From: CAVTAE01 sp051649365 | Lineage (GTDB): Bacteria > Deinococcota > Deinococci > Deinococcales > Trueperaceae | Length of the DNA: 8,403 bases | Assembly: GCA_051649365.1 (NCBI GenBank) | Contig: JBOFGY010000277.1 | Location: 1 to 8,403 of the forward strand | Reading direction: 5' to 3' | Shown here: piece after piece, positions 1-5,996 of the stretch | Layout: each line of letters starts with the position of its first letter | Numbering within the stretch: the stretch's first letter is position 1 | Position numbers and translations under genes: made by a program | The notes under the pieces: model-generated | The model's database searches: none | What the model saw: the letters and a program-made list of their open reading frames with translations, nothing else | What the model was told of the DNA's origin: nothing

Positions 1-1
1 T

Positions 2-97
2 GGCATCCTTCAAGAAACTTACCGCAACCAACGTAGGCGGTTTGGGCTTAGACTCCACCTTATCGCTGCTCTTTGTCACCTCACCTATGACCGTTAA
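2..97 (+). CDS. IS5-like transposase, C-terminal end only (partial)
   Basis: Frame 2 is open from the left edge to a TAA at 95-97 and encodes 31 residues. They include ETYRNQRRRFGLRLHLIAAL, very close to the C-terminal signature of IS5-family DDE transposases (YRNRRxRFGLRxNLIAxI-type endings after the last catalytic Glu helix). Everything upstream, including the catalytic residues, lies outside the window, so I cannot say whether the element is intact. The stretch at about 121-139, ending in atgtcta, could contain the right terminal inverted repeat, but the other end is needed to prove it. The transposase points toward the phosphatase gene, which is on the opposite strand, so the two are convergent. 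The family call rests on recalled motif similarity. The GTG-started frame on the opposite strand here looks like a shadow. Confidence 0.6.
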   Translation, partial: GILQETYRNQRRRFGLRLHLIAALCHLTYDR

Positions 98-202
98 CCT
101 TTACCCTGGTTGGTGTTCCTGAATTTCGCAAGATGTCTAATGTCTCCTCTTTTGGTAAATGCAACATCTTAGTCTTGACGAAATACTACAGCGTTACAGG
201 AA

Positions 203-235
203 TCGCTATGATCGCGAAAATCATAACCATAGCGA
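203..235. repeat. nested inverted repeat downstream of the phosphatase gene
   Basis: TCGCTATG (203-210) pairs perfectly with CATAGCGA (228-235) across a 17-nt gap. A competing inner stem, TATGAT (207-212) with ATCATA (220-225), closes a 7-nt loop. It lies 3' of the phosphatase gene, where a terminator would be expected, but no T-run follows on either strand, so it is not a canonical intrinsic terminator. It also falls inside a 22-codon hydrophobic reading frame on the minus strand. Confidence 0.4.
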
Positions 236-255
236 GAAAAACAGCAGGAATCATT

Positions 256-1026
256 TCAGCGTCCATTGATGAGTTCTAAAACACTGGGTAGCAATGTTTT
301 TGTCGTACTCAGTGCTTCATTACCGTAAATCGTTTCTTTACCAGACAAATCCCCAAAATACCCGCCTGCCTCACGCAAAAGTACAGGAAACGGCCCACAA
401 TCCCAAGGATTCATAATCGGGTCAATCATAAGGTCTACTCGGCCTGTCGCCACAAGCATATGACCGTACGCATCTGACCAACCCACACGGTAATAGGTAC
501 TCTTAAGAATGCGTTCTAAAGCGTCAGCACAGTTGTATTTTTCAAACGAAGCAATATCGGTGTGAGCAAAATAGGCGCGGTCAAGGGCTTTCGTTTCACT
601 TACAAAAGCTCTGCGCCCATTCCAATAGCAACCTTCATGACTCGCTGCATACACCATGTCACCAAGTCCAGGAAAATAAGACACACCCACTTCAATTTTT
701 CCGTCAATTTCCAACCCCATCAGCACAGCATAAAGCGGCACACCTCGCATAAAACTTTTCGTGCCGTCAATCGGGTCTATAAACCAACGAAAGCTCGAGC
801 CCTTCTGCGTCTCGCCGTACTCTTCCCCGACAATACTGTGTGACGGAAAATGTTTTTCGATGCGTGCACGAATGAGTTCTTCAGCTTTTTTATCGGCTAT
901 CGTTACAGGCGAGTCATCGGCTTTGAAATCGGCTTGTGTGCCGGTTTGAAAATACGCTAACGTGAGTTGCCCGGCTTGGAAGGCGGTTTCTACAGCGAAG
1001 TCTAGGAGTTGTTTGCGTTCACTCAT
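256..1026 (-). CDS. hisN: HisN-type histidinol-phosphatase, inositol monophosphatase family
   Basis: This is a cytosolic Mg2+-dependent, Li+-sensitive-type phosphatase of 256 residues, the usual family length. Metal-binding motifs are visible in order: GEE at 67-69, WFIDPIDGTKSF at 81-92 (the DPIDGT signature at 84-89), and NPWDCGPF at 207-214 (the WDxxP motif, here WDCGP). The stretch RGVPLYAVL after the DGT motif resembles the HisN branch, which removes phosphate from histidinol phosphate in histidine synthesis, more than SuhB or CysQ. Substrate assignment within this superfamily is uncertain: inositol phosphate or PAP are alternatives. The ATG at 1026 has no Shine-Dalgarno but has TATGCT 6 nt upstream, consistent with a leaderless mRNA. 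No other histidine gene is nearby. The gene carries only one CTCGAG, and none of its three Leu-Glu pairs is encoded by it, unlike the genes to its right. Confidence 0.8.
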   Translation of the reverse strand: MSERKQLLDFAVETAFQAGQLTLAYFQTGTQADFKADDSPVTIADKKAEELIRARIEKHFPSHSIVGEEYGETQKGSSFRWFIDPIDGTKSFMRGVPLYAVLMGLEIDGKIEVGVSYFPGLGDMVYAASHEGCYWNGRRAFVSETKALDRAYFAHTDIASFEKYNCADALERILKSTYYRVGWSDAYGHMLVATGRVDLMIDPIMNPWDCGPFPVLLREAGGYFGDLSGKETIYGNEALSTTKTLLPSVLELINGR

Positions 1027-1032
1027 GGCGAA

Positions 1033-1041
1033 AGCATAACA
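1033..1041 (-). promoter_or_regulatory. extended -10 element of a leaderless promoter for the phosphatase
   Basis: On the minus strand TGT precedes TATGCT, an extended -10, with exactly 6 nt (TTCGCC) between it and the ATG. Transcription would start at or next to the A of the ATG. No convincing -35 is seen, which fits an extended -10 promoter. Confidence 0.5.
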
Positions 1042-1072
1042 GGGTGCAGGCTTTCTCGAGACACATTGCTAG

Positions 1073-1088
1073 ACATCATTCTTGATGT
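1073..1088. repeat. short hairpin in the phosphatase/GGDEF-EAL gap
   Basis: ACATCA (1073-1078) and TGATGT (1083-1088) form a perfect 6-bp stem with loop TTCT. It lies about 47 bp upstream of the phosphatase start. There is no adjacent T-run, so no terminator is claimed. The rest of the 1027-1235 gap holds one CTCGAG (1055) and no credible gene. Confidence 0.3.
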
Positions 1089-1235
1089 GTTAGGCAAAAA
1101 CCCTTTATGCTACATACTCCGACTTTATTGGACAAGGCAAAGGGCTAGGTCAAGAGATGCATAACGGCAAACATCGTGCGACCACAAACCTTGAGAATGG
1201 TGCGTCAATGCTCTCTATGATTTTACCTTCTGCCT

Positions 1236-3212
1236 CTAGCTTTTGCTCAACACCTTTACGCCTCTCGCTTCTTGCAAGTGTACAGGGCGTGAGAAGAAAT
1301 AGCCTTGAGCGTAGCCACAGTTAAGGTGTTTGAGCAGTTCGGCTTGCTCGAGAAGTTCTACCCCTTCAGATACAACATCAATGCCCAAGTGATTCGCAAG
1401 TTCGGTCATGGTGCGAACAATCGCTAGGCTGTTTGGGTCATGTTGCAAATTGCTGATAAACGAGCGGTCTATTTTGAGGGTATCGAGGGGTAACAGGTGC
1501 AAGTGACTAAGTGAGGAATACCCTGTACCAAAATCATCCATACAAATGTGAATGCCGAGTTCCTTGAGTTGACTTAATACCGTATGAATAAGTTTGGGAT
1601 TGGCAATCACAGCGCTTTCTGTAATCTCAATCTTGAGGTGACTAGCTTTCACATGGGTTTCTTGTAAGACGGCTTTCACCTGACGCATGAAATCGAGTTG
1701 CTCGAGTTGCCGTGCAGAAACGTTCACACTCATAAACATATTAGTTTCTTGCTGCATACGGCTAAGTTGCTGACAAGCTTCACGCAGCACCCACATCCCC
1801 AAAGGGACAATCAAACCCGTTTCTTCAGCAAGAGGGATAAATTCAGCAGGACTAACCACACCACGTTCAGGATGTTGCCAGCGCAGTAGTGCCTCGAAAC
1901 CTTGGGTCTCATTATCTTTGAGGGACACGATAGGTTGATAGAGCAAGAAAAATTCCCCTTTATCTAACGCCACTTTAAGTTCAGTTTCAATTTGGCGTTG
2001 ATGAATGACTTGGGTAAACATATCGGGTTCAAAAAAGGTATAGAGCTTTGCAGCATTTTTCGCGCTATACATAGCAATTTCTGCATTGCGTAAGACTTCA
2101 TCAGCTTTGGTGTAAAGGGCTAAGTCTGGCACTACGCCAAGGCTACACCCTGTGTTGATGCGATGACCACTGACCTCGAGTGGTTCCGACAGCGTGCGCT
2201 CGAGACGCTCAATCACGTGGATGATGTCCCCTTCATCGTTGACGTTCTCGAGCAACAGCACGAACTCATCCGCACCGAGTCGCGCTACAGTGTCACCTGA
2301 GCGCAAGGCTTGCTGCAAGCGATTTGAAACTTCAATGAGCAGTAAATCACCAACATAATGACCCAAACTGTCATTGACAACCTTAAAACGGTTGAGATCG
2401 AGAACAAGAACAGCCGCGCGTTTGTGTTCACGGGCATTGCGGCGAATCGCGTGCGCGAGACGGTCCATTAGTAAGGCGCGGTTTGGTAAACCTGTGAGCG
2501 TATCGAACATGCCTCGACCCCTCATATCGGTCAGGGAACCTGCCATGCGAATGGCTTGATCAAAGTTATCGCGGATGGCCTTGCCACGCACGAGCATCCA
2601 ACGGTAACTACCATCATGGTGTTGCAAACGGTGTTCACTTTCAAAATGCCGACTATGACCCTCGAGGTGATTGTTAAGGTGAGATTCGACGCGCTCGCGG
2701 TCATCAGGATGAACCCGCGCCAACCACGTGTCTATGGTTGCATTACGCTCTTCGGGTTGTCCGAGAAGGCTGTACCAACGTGCCGAGTAGAACATGGTTT
2801 TCTTTTCCAAATCCCAATCCCATAAGCCGTCGTTGGCACCTGTGGTAGCCAGCGCGTAGCGTGTTTTGCTGTCCTCGAGGTCTCGCTTGACAACCTCGAG
2901 TGCGTCGAGCATGTCGTTGATGTGATGGGCAAGTTTTGAAAACTCTCCATAGTGTGGCAGGTGAACACGCTTAGAAACATCGCTGCCTTTAGAGATAAAT
3001 TGCACGGCTTCTTGTAGACCGCGCAGGGGCTTAAACACTGAATATTGCAACACCGCACGAATGCCAAGCGTTATAAGACCACTTGCTACGAGAGCCAACC
3101 CAAGTTGTAGCCACAGCGATAGCGACACGGTACTTAAAACTGTCACCACGAGTAAAACTGTGGCAAAAACAGCCACGAGCATAAGTGTAGGAACATGCCC
3201 TCTCTTGTCCAT
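1236..3212 (-). CDS. membrane-bound HAMP-PAS-GGDEF-EAL cyclic-di-GMP protein
   Basis: A 658-residue signalling protein. Two hydrophobic helices (about 8-30 and 33-53) anchor it with almost no periplasmic loop. Then follow a HAMP-like segment (about 54-110), a PAS/PAC domain (about 115-232, with WDWDLEKKTMFYS and HPDDRERV), GGDEF (about 236-395) and EAL (about 405-650). The GGDEF site reads GADEF (313-317), a departure from the consensus, while the inhibitory I-site RxxD is intact (RSGD 304-307). The EAL domain keeps its catalytic set: EALLRW (440-445), NVSARQ (497-502), EITES (529-533), DDFGTGYSSL (559-568), K580 and EGVE (616-619). I infer a c-di-GMP phosphodiesterase, with the GGDEF part perhaps regulatory. 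The missing periplasmic domain suggests sensing in the membrane or through PAS. Eight CTCGAG sites lie in the gene, all read as Leu-Glu. Pho-box-like repeats precede the start. Confidence 0.92.
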   Translation of the reverse strand: MDKRGHVPTLMLVAVFATVLLVVTVLSTVSLSLWLQLGLALVASGLITLGIRAVLQYSVFKPLRGLQEAVQFISKGSDVSKRVHLPHYGEFSKLAHHINDMLDALEVVKRDLEDSKTRYALATTGANDGLWDWDLEKKTMFYSARWYSLLGQPEERNATIDTWLARVHPDDRERVESHLNNHLEGHSRHFESEHRLQHHDGSYRWMLVRGKAIRDNFDQAIRMAGSLTDMRGRGMFDTLTGLPNRALLMDRLAHAIRRNAREHKRAAVLVLDLNRFKVVNDSLGHYVGDLLLIEVSNRLQQALRSGDTVARLGADEFVLLLENVNDEGDIIHVIERLERTLSEPLEVSGHRINTGCSLGVVPDLALYTKADEVLRNAEIAMYSAKNAAKLYTFFEPDMFTQVIHQRQIETELKVALDKGEFFLLYQPIVSLKDNETQGFEALLRWQHPERGVVSPAEFIPLAEETGLIVPLGMWVLREACQQLSRMQQETNMFMSVNVSARQLEQLDFMRQVKAVLQETHVKASHLKIEITESAVIANPKLIHTVLSQLKELGIHICMDDFGTGYSSLSHLHLLPLDTLKIDRSFISNLQHDPNSLAIVRTMTELANHLGIDVVSEGVELLEQAELLKHLNCGYAQGYFFSRPVHLQEARGVKVLSKS

Positions 3213-3219
3213 AACTTCC

Positions 3220-3225
3220 AGAATG
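3220..3225 (-). promoter_or_regulatory. weak -10 candidate for the GGDEF-EAL gene
   Basis: CATTCT on the minus strand lies 7 nt before the ATG and 11 bp after the nearest CTGTCAG repeat. It matches TATAAT poorly. That would fit an activator-dependent promoter in which bound regulator replaces the -35. GGAAG is present but only 2 nt from the ATG, too close to be a good Shine-Dalgarno. Confidence 0.3.
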
Positions 3226-3236
3226 GCAGATGGGGT

Positions 3237-3265
3237 CTGACAGAAGTCTGACAGAAGTCTGACAG
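3237..3265 (-). promoter_or_regulatory. Pho-box-like array: three CTGTCAG repeats at 11-bp spacing
   Basis: On the minus strand CTGTCAG occurs at 3259-3265, 3248-3254 and 3237-3243. The two spacers between copies are identical (ACTT). Eleven-bp spacing puts each copy on the same DNA face. The PhoB box of enterics is CTGTCAT, four AT-rich bases, then CTGTMAY, also at an 11-bp period, usually about 10-11 bp upstream of the -10. Here 11 bp separate the last repeat from CATTCT. The resemblance in core, period and position is strong. The regulator is an inference: any OmpR/PhoB-family response regulator could use such direct repeats. Confidence 0.6.
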
Positions 3266-3305
3266 AGGCAGAAGGGCGAATGTATATGAGTCATCTCGAA
3301 TTTCC

Positions 3306-3327
3306 GAGTTGGCGTTGCCACCAACTC
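3306..3327. repeat. inverted repeat GAGTTGG/CCAACTC
   Basis: GAGTTGG (3306-3312) pairs with CCAACTC (3321-3327), with an inner GGC/GCC alternative in the 8-nt loop. No T-run follows. It belongs to a 370-bp stretch (3266-3639) with no credible gene, between the divergent GGDEF-EAL and dehydrogenase genes. Confidence 0.4.
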
Positions 3328-3370
3328 AGAAATGTAGGTTCCTCCGTTATTGCGAGAAGCGTTTTGGTAG

Positions 3371-3389
3371 TGAGAGGTGTCACCACTCA
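3371..3389. repeat. 19-bp near-palindrome, operator-like
   Basis: TGAG-A-GGTG-T-CACC-A-CTCA reads as a two-fold symmetric site with only the centre and one symmetric pair off the dyad. It has no real loop, so it looks more like a protein-binding site than an RNA hairpin. It is about 160 bp from the GGDEF-EAL start and 290 bp from the dehydrogenase start, so its target is unclear. Confidence 0.3.
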
Positions 3390-3485
3390 TCCTTGATTTG
3401 TCGTCGGCAGTGAACGAGCGGGTATGACATCTGTCGAAGACACGGGCCCTTCTCTGTAACCCTGACGTTTCAGCGACTTTCGTGC

Positions 3486-3563
3486 TGCGAGATTGCGTCG
3501 CGGATACACAGTGACAAACTTTATTCGTGTTGCGTCTACCCTACTGCGTGGCTCGCAATGACG
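3486..3563. repeat. degenerate REP-like palindromic element
   Basis: TGCGAG (3486-3491), followed by ATTGCGTCGC, is mirrored by CTCGCA (3552-3557), followed by ATGACG. On the minus strand this gives CGTCATTGCGAGCC ... GCGACGCAATCTCGCA, the outer arms of the CGTCATTGCGAG-type dispersed palindromes found between genes in many bacteria. The middle is longer than usual and poorly symmetric. A second half-like stretch (ATTGCGAGAAGCG) occurs at about 3350-3362. I read the area as decayed repeat units. The family resemblance is from memory. Confidence 0.35.
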
Positions 3564-3639
3564 AACGACTTTACCAACGGCGCACCTCGCGCCCTTTGGA
3601 CCAAACTCATATCTATTCTTCCTTAGCTTCTTAGTCCAC

Positions 3640-3654
3640 CTTACAGCGTGTAAG
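3640..3654. promoter_or_regulatory. perfect 15-bp operator-like palindrome upstream of the dehydrogenase
   Basis: CTTACA-GCG-TGTAAG is a perfect 6-bp inverted repeat with a 3-bp centre. It ends 13 bp before the -10 TACACT, so it covers the -35 region. A dimeric repressor or activator (TetR, MarR, GntR or similar) binding here could control the downstream gene. No regulator gene is present in the window. Confidence 0.4.
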
Positions 3655-3667
3655 ATTCTTCACTCGC

Positions 3668-3673
3668 TACACT
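3668..3673 (+). promoter_or_regulatory. -10 element of a leaderless promoter for the dehydrogenase
   Basis: TACACT sits exactly 6 nt (AAACGC) before the ATG at 3680, and no Shine-Dalgarno is present. This is the same geometry as at the phosphatase and both MBL genes. No good -35 is seen; the spot is occupied by the palindrome at 3640-3654. Confidence 0.5.
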
Positions 3674-3679
3674 AAACGC

Positions 3680-4312
3680 ATGAGCCATGCCGTGATTATT
3701 GGAGCTACAGGTGGAATTGGTAACTGTTTAGCAGAACAACTAAAAACTAAGTATCAGCTTACGCTCGTAGGCCGCAATGAAACGCGTTTACGCGAATTAC
3801 GCAGTAGCACAGGGGCAACCATTGTACCCACCGATGTGAGCAGCGAACTCGAGGTTCAAGCTCTTTTTGACGACGTAGCTCCGGTTGACCTACTCGTATA
3901 CAGTGCTGGCGACATTCAGCCCGAGCTTCTAAAAATGGCTTCGGGTGACGCTTTTCGGCGTGTGCTCGATGCCAATCTCACCGGGTTGCTCTTCACCCTC
4001 AAATATGTAGAAGCCAAACTAAATGAAGGCTCGAGAATTTACATCTTAGGTGCCCGACCCGAACTCATTACCTACCGAGGCTTTGGTGTGTATGCAGCAG
4101 CCAAAGCAGGTGTTAAGGCCCTGGTAGATATTGCTGCGCTTGAATATAAACGCAAAACAACCTTTACACTGGTTTTACCAAAAGCGGTAAATACTGATTT
4201 CTGGAAAAACGTTGGCAAACCACCCAGCGACGCTCTTAGCCCTGACGATGTAGCTACAGCCATCACCACAAGTTTGACGCAAGAGCCGACGACTGAACTC
4301 CGCATCGGTTGA
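3680..4312 (+). CDS. short-chain dehydrogenase/reductase (SDR), atypical active site
   Basis: A 210-residue soluble Rossmann-fold protein, at the short end for classical SDRs. The N-terminal cofactor motif is GATGGIG (8-14). An Arg-rich turn follows strand 2 (GRNETRLRE, 31-39), suggesting NADP(H). The TDV at 51-53 fits the adenine-contacting Asp region. YSAGD (74-78) replaces NNAG, and the tetrad Asn is N99. The active-site Tyr and Lys are Y138 and K142 (YAAAK), but the residue 13 before Tyr, normally the catalytic Ser, is Ala125 in LGARPEL. It could act on an unusual substrate with substrate-assisted catalysis, or have lost oxidoreductase activity. Substrate unknown. The gene is monocistronic, divergent from the GGDEF-EAL gene and convergent with the MBL pair. 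Start chosen from the leaderless promoter geometry. Confidence 0.85.
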   Translation: MSHAVIIGATGGIGNCLAEQLKTKYQLTLVGRNETRLRELRSSTGATIVPTDVSSELEVQALFDDVAPVDLLVYSAGDIQPELLKMASGDAFRRVLDANLTGLLFTLKYVEAKLNEGSRIYILGARPELITYRGFGVYAAAKAGVKALVDIAALEYKRKTTFTLVLPKAVNTDFWKNVGKPPSDALSPDDVATAITTSLTQEPTTELRIG

Positions 4313-4328
4313 GTTTAGAAATTTTTGA

Positions 4329-4478
4329 CGACAACCCCAAATAGAGATTGTCTCGAGACTCGTCACCAAACAACTCTTTCACTTGAGAAACCTCGAGCAA
4401 CATCTCCCTCAAAAATTAAACGAGCTACAACAAGAAGCCAGCGCACCCGCAAATCAGTTTGAACGGCTAGGACTTTAA
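4329..4478 (+). pseudogene. orphan ORF with C-terminus-like sequence, possible gene remnant
   Basis: Between the dehydrogenase and the convergent RNase gene, one frame is open from just after a TGA (4326) to TAA at 4476-4478. It contains HLRNLEQHLPQKL and ends NQFERLGL. The composition (Leu, Gln, Glu-rich, helical) resembles a real protein end, but there is no ATG or GTG in frame. The only common start is a TTG at 4383, with no Shine-Dalgarno or leaderless -10. It holds two CTCGAG sites, one in the 10-bp palindrome GTCTCGAGAC (4350-4359). I do not recognise a family. It may be the tail of a lost gene or chance. No intrinsic terminator is visible in this convergent gap (4313-4511). Confidence 0.25.
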
Positions 4479-4511
4479 GTAGGGCGCACGTCCGTGTACC
4501 CCTATCACGAA

Positions 4512-5957
4512 TTATTCCGTATACGCCACACTACCTCGTCCATCTTGCGTAACGGTAACGGGTGCAAACGCAGACAGAGCTTGCTTCAAATCATAGGTTT
4601 TACCGCGTTGCACCATCACGGCTTTGCGGCCTGCTTTACTTAGCACGGAGCCAAAATCATTCATCACCGATACTTCACCGTGAATCATATAAACATTAGC
4701 TTGCCCGGTAGGTTGTAACCAACGCAGTAAATCATCTTGGTCAGCGTGAGCCGAAAAGCCACCAATCGTATGAATACTCGCCCGAACCGTAATCTCTTCC
4801 CCGTGAATTTTGACTTGCTTCTTGCCGTTCACAAGCAATCTACCAAGTGTTCCTTCACTCTGATAACCCACAACCACGAGGCTCGTTTCTTTGCGCCACA
4901 AATTATGTTTAAGGTGATGCAAAATGCGCCCGCCCGTCATCATGCCTGAACCCGCAATGATGATAGCTTGCGTGTCTACATCATTAATTTTTTTAGACTC
5001 ATCCGCACTCGAGGCATACATCAACGTATCAGGTTCAAACGGGTCAACACCGCTCGAGAGTTCAGCCGCGATTTCGGGCAAAAACTCATTTTTACTTTGC
5101 AGATAAAGTTGCGTCATCTTGCTCGCCATCGGCGAATCTAGATAAATAGGAATCTTTGGAATATCCCCACGCTTTTGCAAATTCCTCAGATGAAGCAAAA
5201 TATTTTGCGCCCGCTCTAATGCAAAACTCGGAATCAACACTTTGCCACCTGCTTTTAGACTCGCCCCAATCACACTACGAAATTCCTCGAGGGTTTCAGA
5301 GAGCGGGCGGTGGGTGCGGTTGCCATAGGTTGTTTCGACAAGTACCGCATCACATGCGGTTGGTAATTGAAAATCGGCTTGTACGCCGCTCTCCGCATTG
5401 CCTAAATCGCCAGAAAAAATCACGTGGCCTTCTGAAGACTGAACACTGATAAACCCACTCCCTAAGATATGTCCGGCAGGTGTGTACGTCACGGTGACAT
5501 CACCGAGCTGAAAGGGTTTTGCAAAGTCAATTGTTTTGAAGGCCGCGATGGTTTGCGCGACATCTTTATCTGTAAACAGCGGTGGCGGTACGTTTTTTTC
5601 ATTGCCGCTGCGCTGCGCTTTACGAAGACTGCGCTCGTAATCCTCGAGTTGAATCTTGGCTGCGTCCAAAAGAACAATCTCAGCAATTTTTTGCGTTGTC
5701 GCCGTAGCATAAATCGGGCCGTTGTAACCTTCACGCACGAGTTTAGGTAAACGCCCCACGTGGTCCAAGTGACCGTGTGTTAGCAAAACAGCATTAATTT
5801 TATCGAGAGCAAAGGGAAACGGTTCATAGTTCAAGGCTTCCATCTCCTGCCGTCCCTGAAAAAGGCCACAGTCAATCACAAAGTTTTGTCCGCTGATAGT
5901 TAGATGATGGCAGCTTCCTGTTACGGTTTCAGCTGCACCTACGCCTAATAGTTTCAT
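4512..5957 (-). CDS. beta-CASP metallo-beta-lactamase-fold RNase (TTHA0252-like)
   Basis: A predicted zinc-dependent ribonuclease of the CPSF73/Cft2-like group, 481 residues from the chosen start, and cytosolic. Metal-binding motifs are visible: HGHLDH (61-66), AGH (H163), FSGDLG (D184), FSAHAD (H404 and D406) and IHGE (H426). The beta-CASP domain lies inside the MBL fold (about 208-390), with VETTYGNR, IPSFALERAQ and GSGMMTGGRILHHL; the last belongs to the RNA-specificity region. A charged stretch (about 104-147) is an insertion common in this group. Thermus thermophilus TTHA0252 is a known homologue type with RNA-degrading activity. An ATG 8 codons upstream (5981) exists, but MKLLGVGAAETVTGS is the natural strand-1 start and has TATCGT 6 nt before it. 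It lies 39 bp downstream of the other MBL gene, so it may also be read from that transcript. Confidence 0.9.
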   Translation of the reverse strand: MKLLGVGAAETVTGSCHHLTISGQNFVIDCGLFQGRQEMEALNYEPFPFALDKINAVLLTHGHLDHVGRLPKLVREGYNGPIYATATTQKIAEIVLLDAAKIQLEDYERSLRKAQRSGNEKNVPPPLFTDKDVAQTIAAFKTIDFAKPFQLGDVTVTYTPAGHILGSGFISVQSSEGHVIFSGDLGNAESGVQADFQLPTACDAVLVETTYGNRTHRPLSETLEEFRSVIGASLKAGGKVLIPSFALERAQNILLHLRNLQKRGDIPKIPIYLDSPMASKMTQLYLQSKNEFLPEIAAELSSGVDPFEPDTLMYASSADESKKINDVDTQAIIIAGSGMMTGGRILHHLKHNLWRKETSLVVVGYQSEGTLGRLLVNGKKQVKIHGEEITVRASIHTIGGFSAHADQDDLLRWLQPTGQANVYMIHGEVSVMNDFGSVLSKAGRKAVMVQRGKTYDLKQALSAFAPVTVTQDGRGSVAYTE

Positions 5958-5963
5958 AAAAAA

Positions 5964-5969
5964 ACGATA
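5964..5969 (-). promoter_or_regulatory. -10 element supporting the internal start of the RNase gene
   Basis: TATCGT on the minus strand is followed by six T and then the ATG at 5957. No Shine-Dalgarno is present. The geometry matches the other leaderless candidates and favours this ATG over the one at 5981. The gene could then be transcribed independently of its upstream neighbour. Confidence 0.4.
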
Positions 5970-5996
5970 CCTTGCCCACATGTGAATAAATGAGGT

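Noticed and set aside
1..79. GTG-started frame on the minus strand, open to the left edge
   Set aside because: It overlaps the transposase end on the other strand, has the Shine-Dalgarno-like bases too close to the GTG, and shows no known motif.
81..167. 28-codon ATG frame on the minus strand
   Set aside because: Short, without start signals, and it overlaps the probable end of the insertion sequence.
1156..1323. Plus-strand ATG frame after a TTGATG-18-TATGCT promoter-like pair (1082-1111)
   Set aside because: Most of the frame runs antisense into the 3' end of the GGDEF-EAL gene, and the product has no recognisable feature.
3031..3390. 119-codon minus-strand frame over the start of the GGDEF-EAL gene
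   Set aside because: Shadow frame: it overlaps the true N-terminus out of frame and translates the CTGTCAG repeats into low-complexity sequence.
5958..5981. Upstream ATG at 5981 as start of the beta-CASP RNase
   Set aside because: It adds eight residues not expected before the first MBL strand and lacks a start signal; the internal ATG has both the family N-terminus and a -10 at 6 nt.
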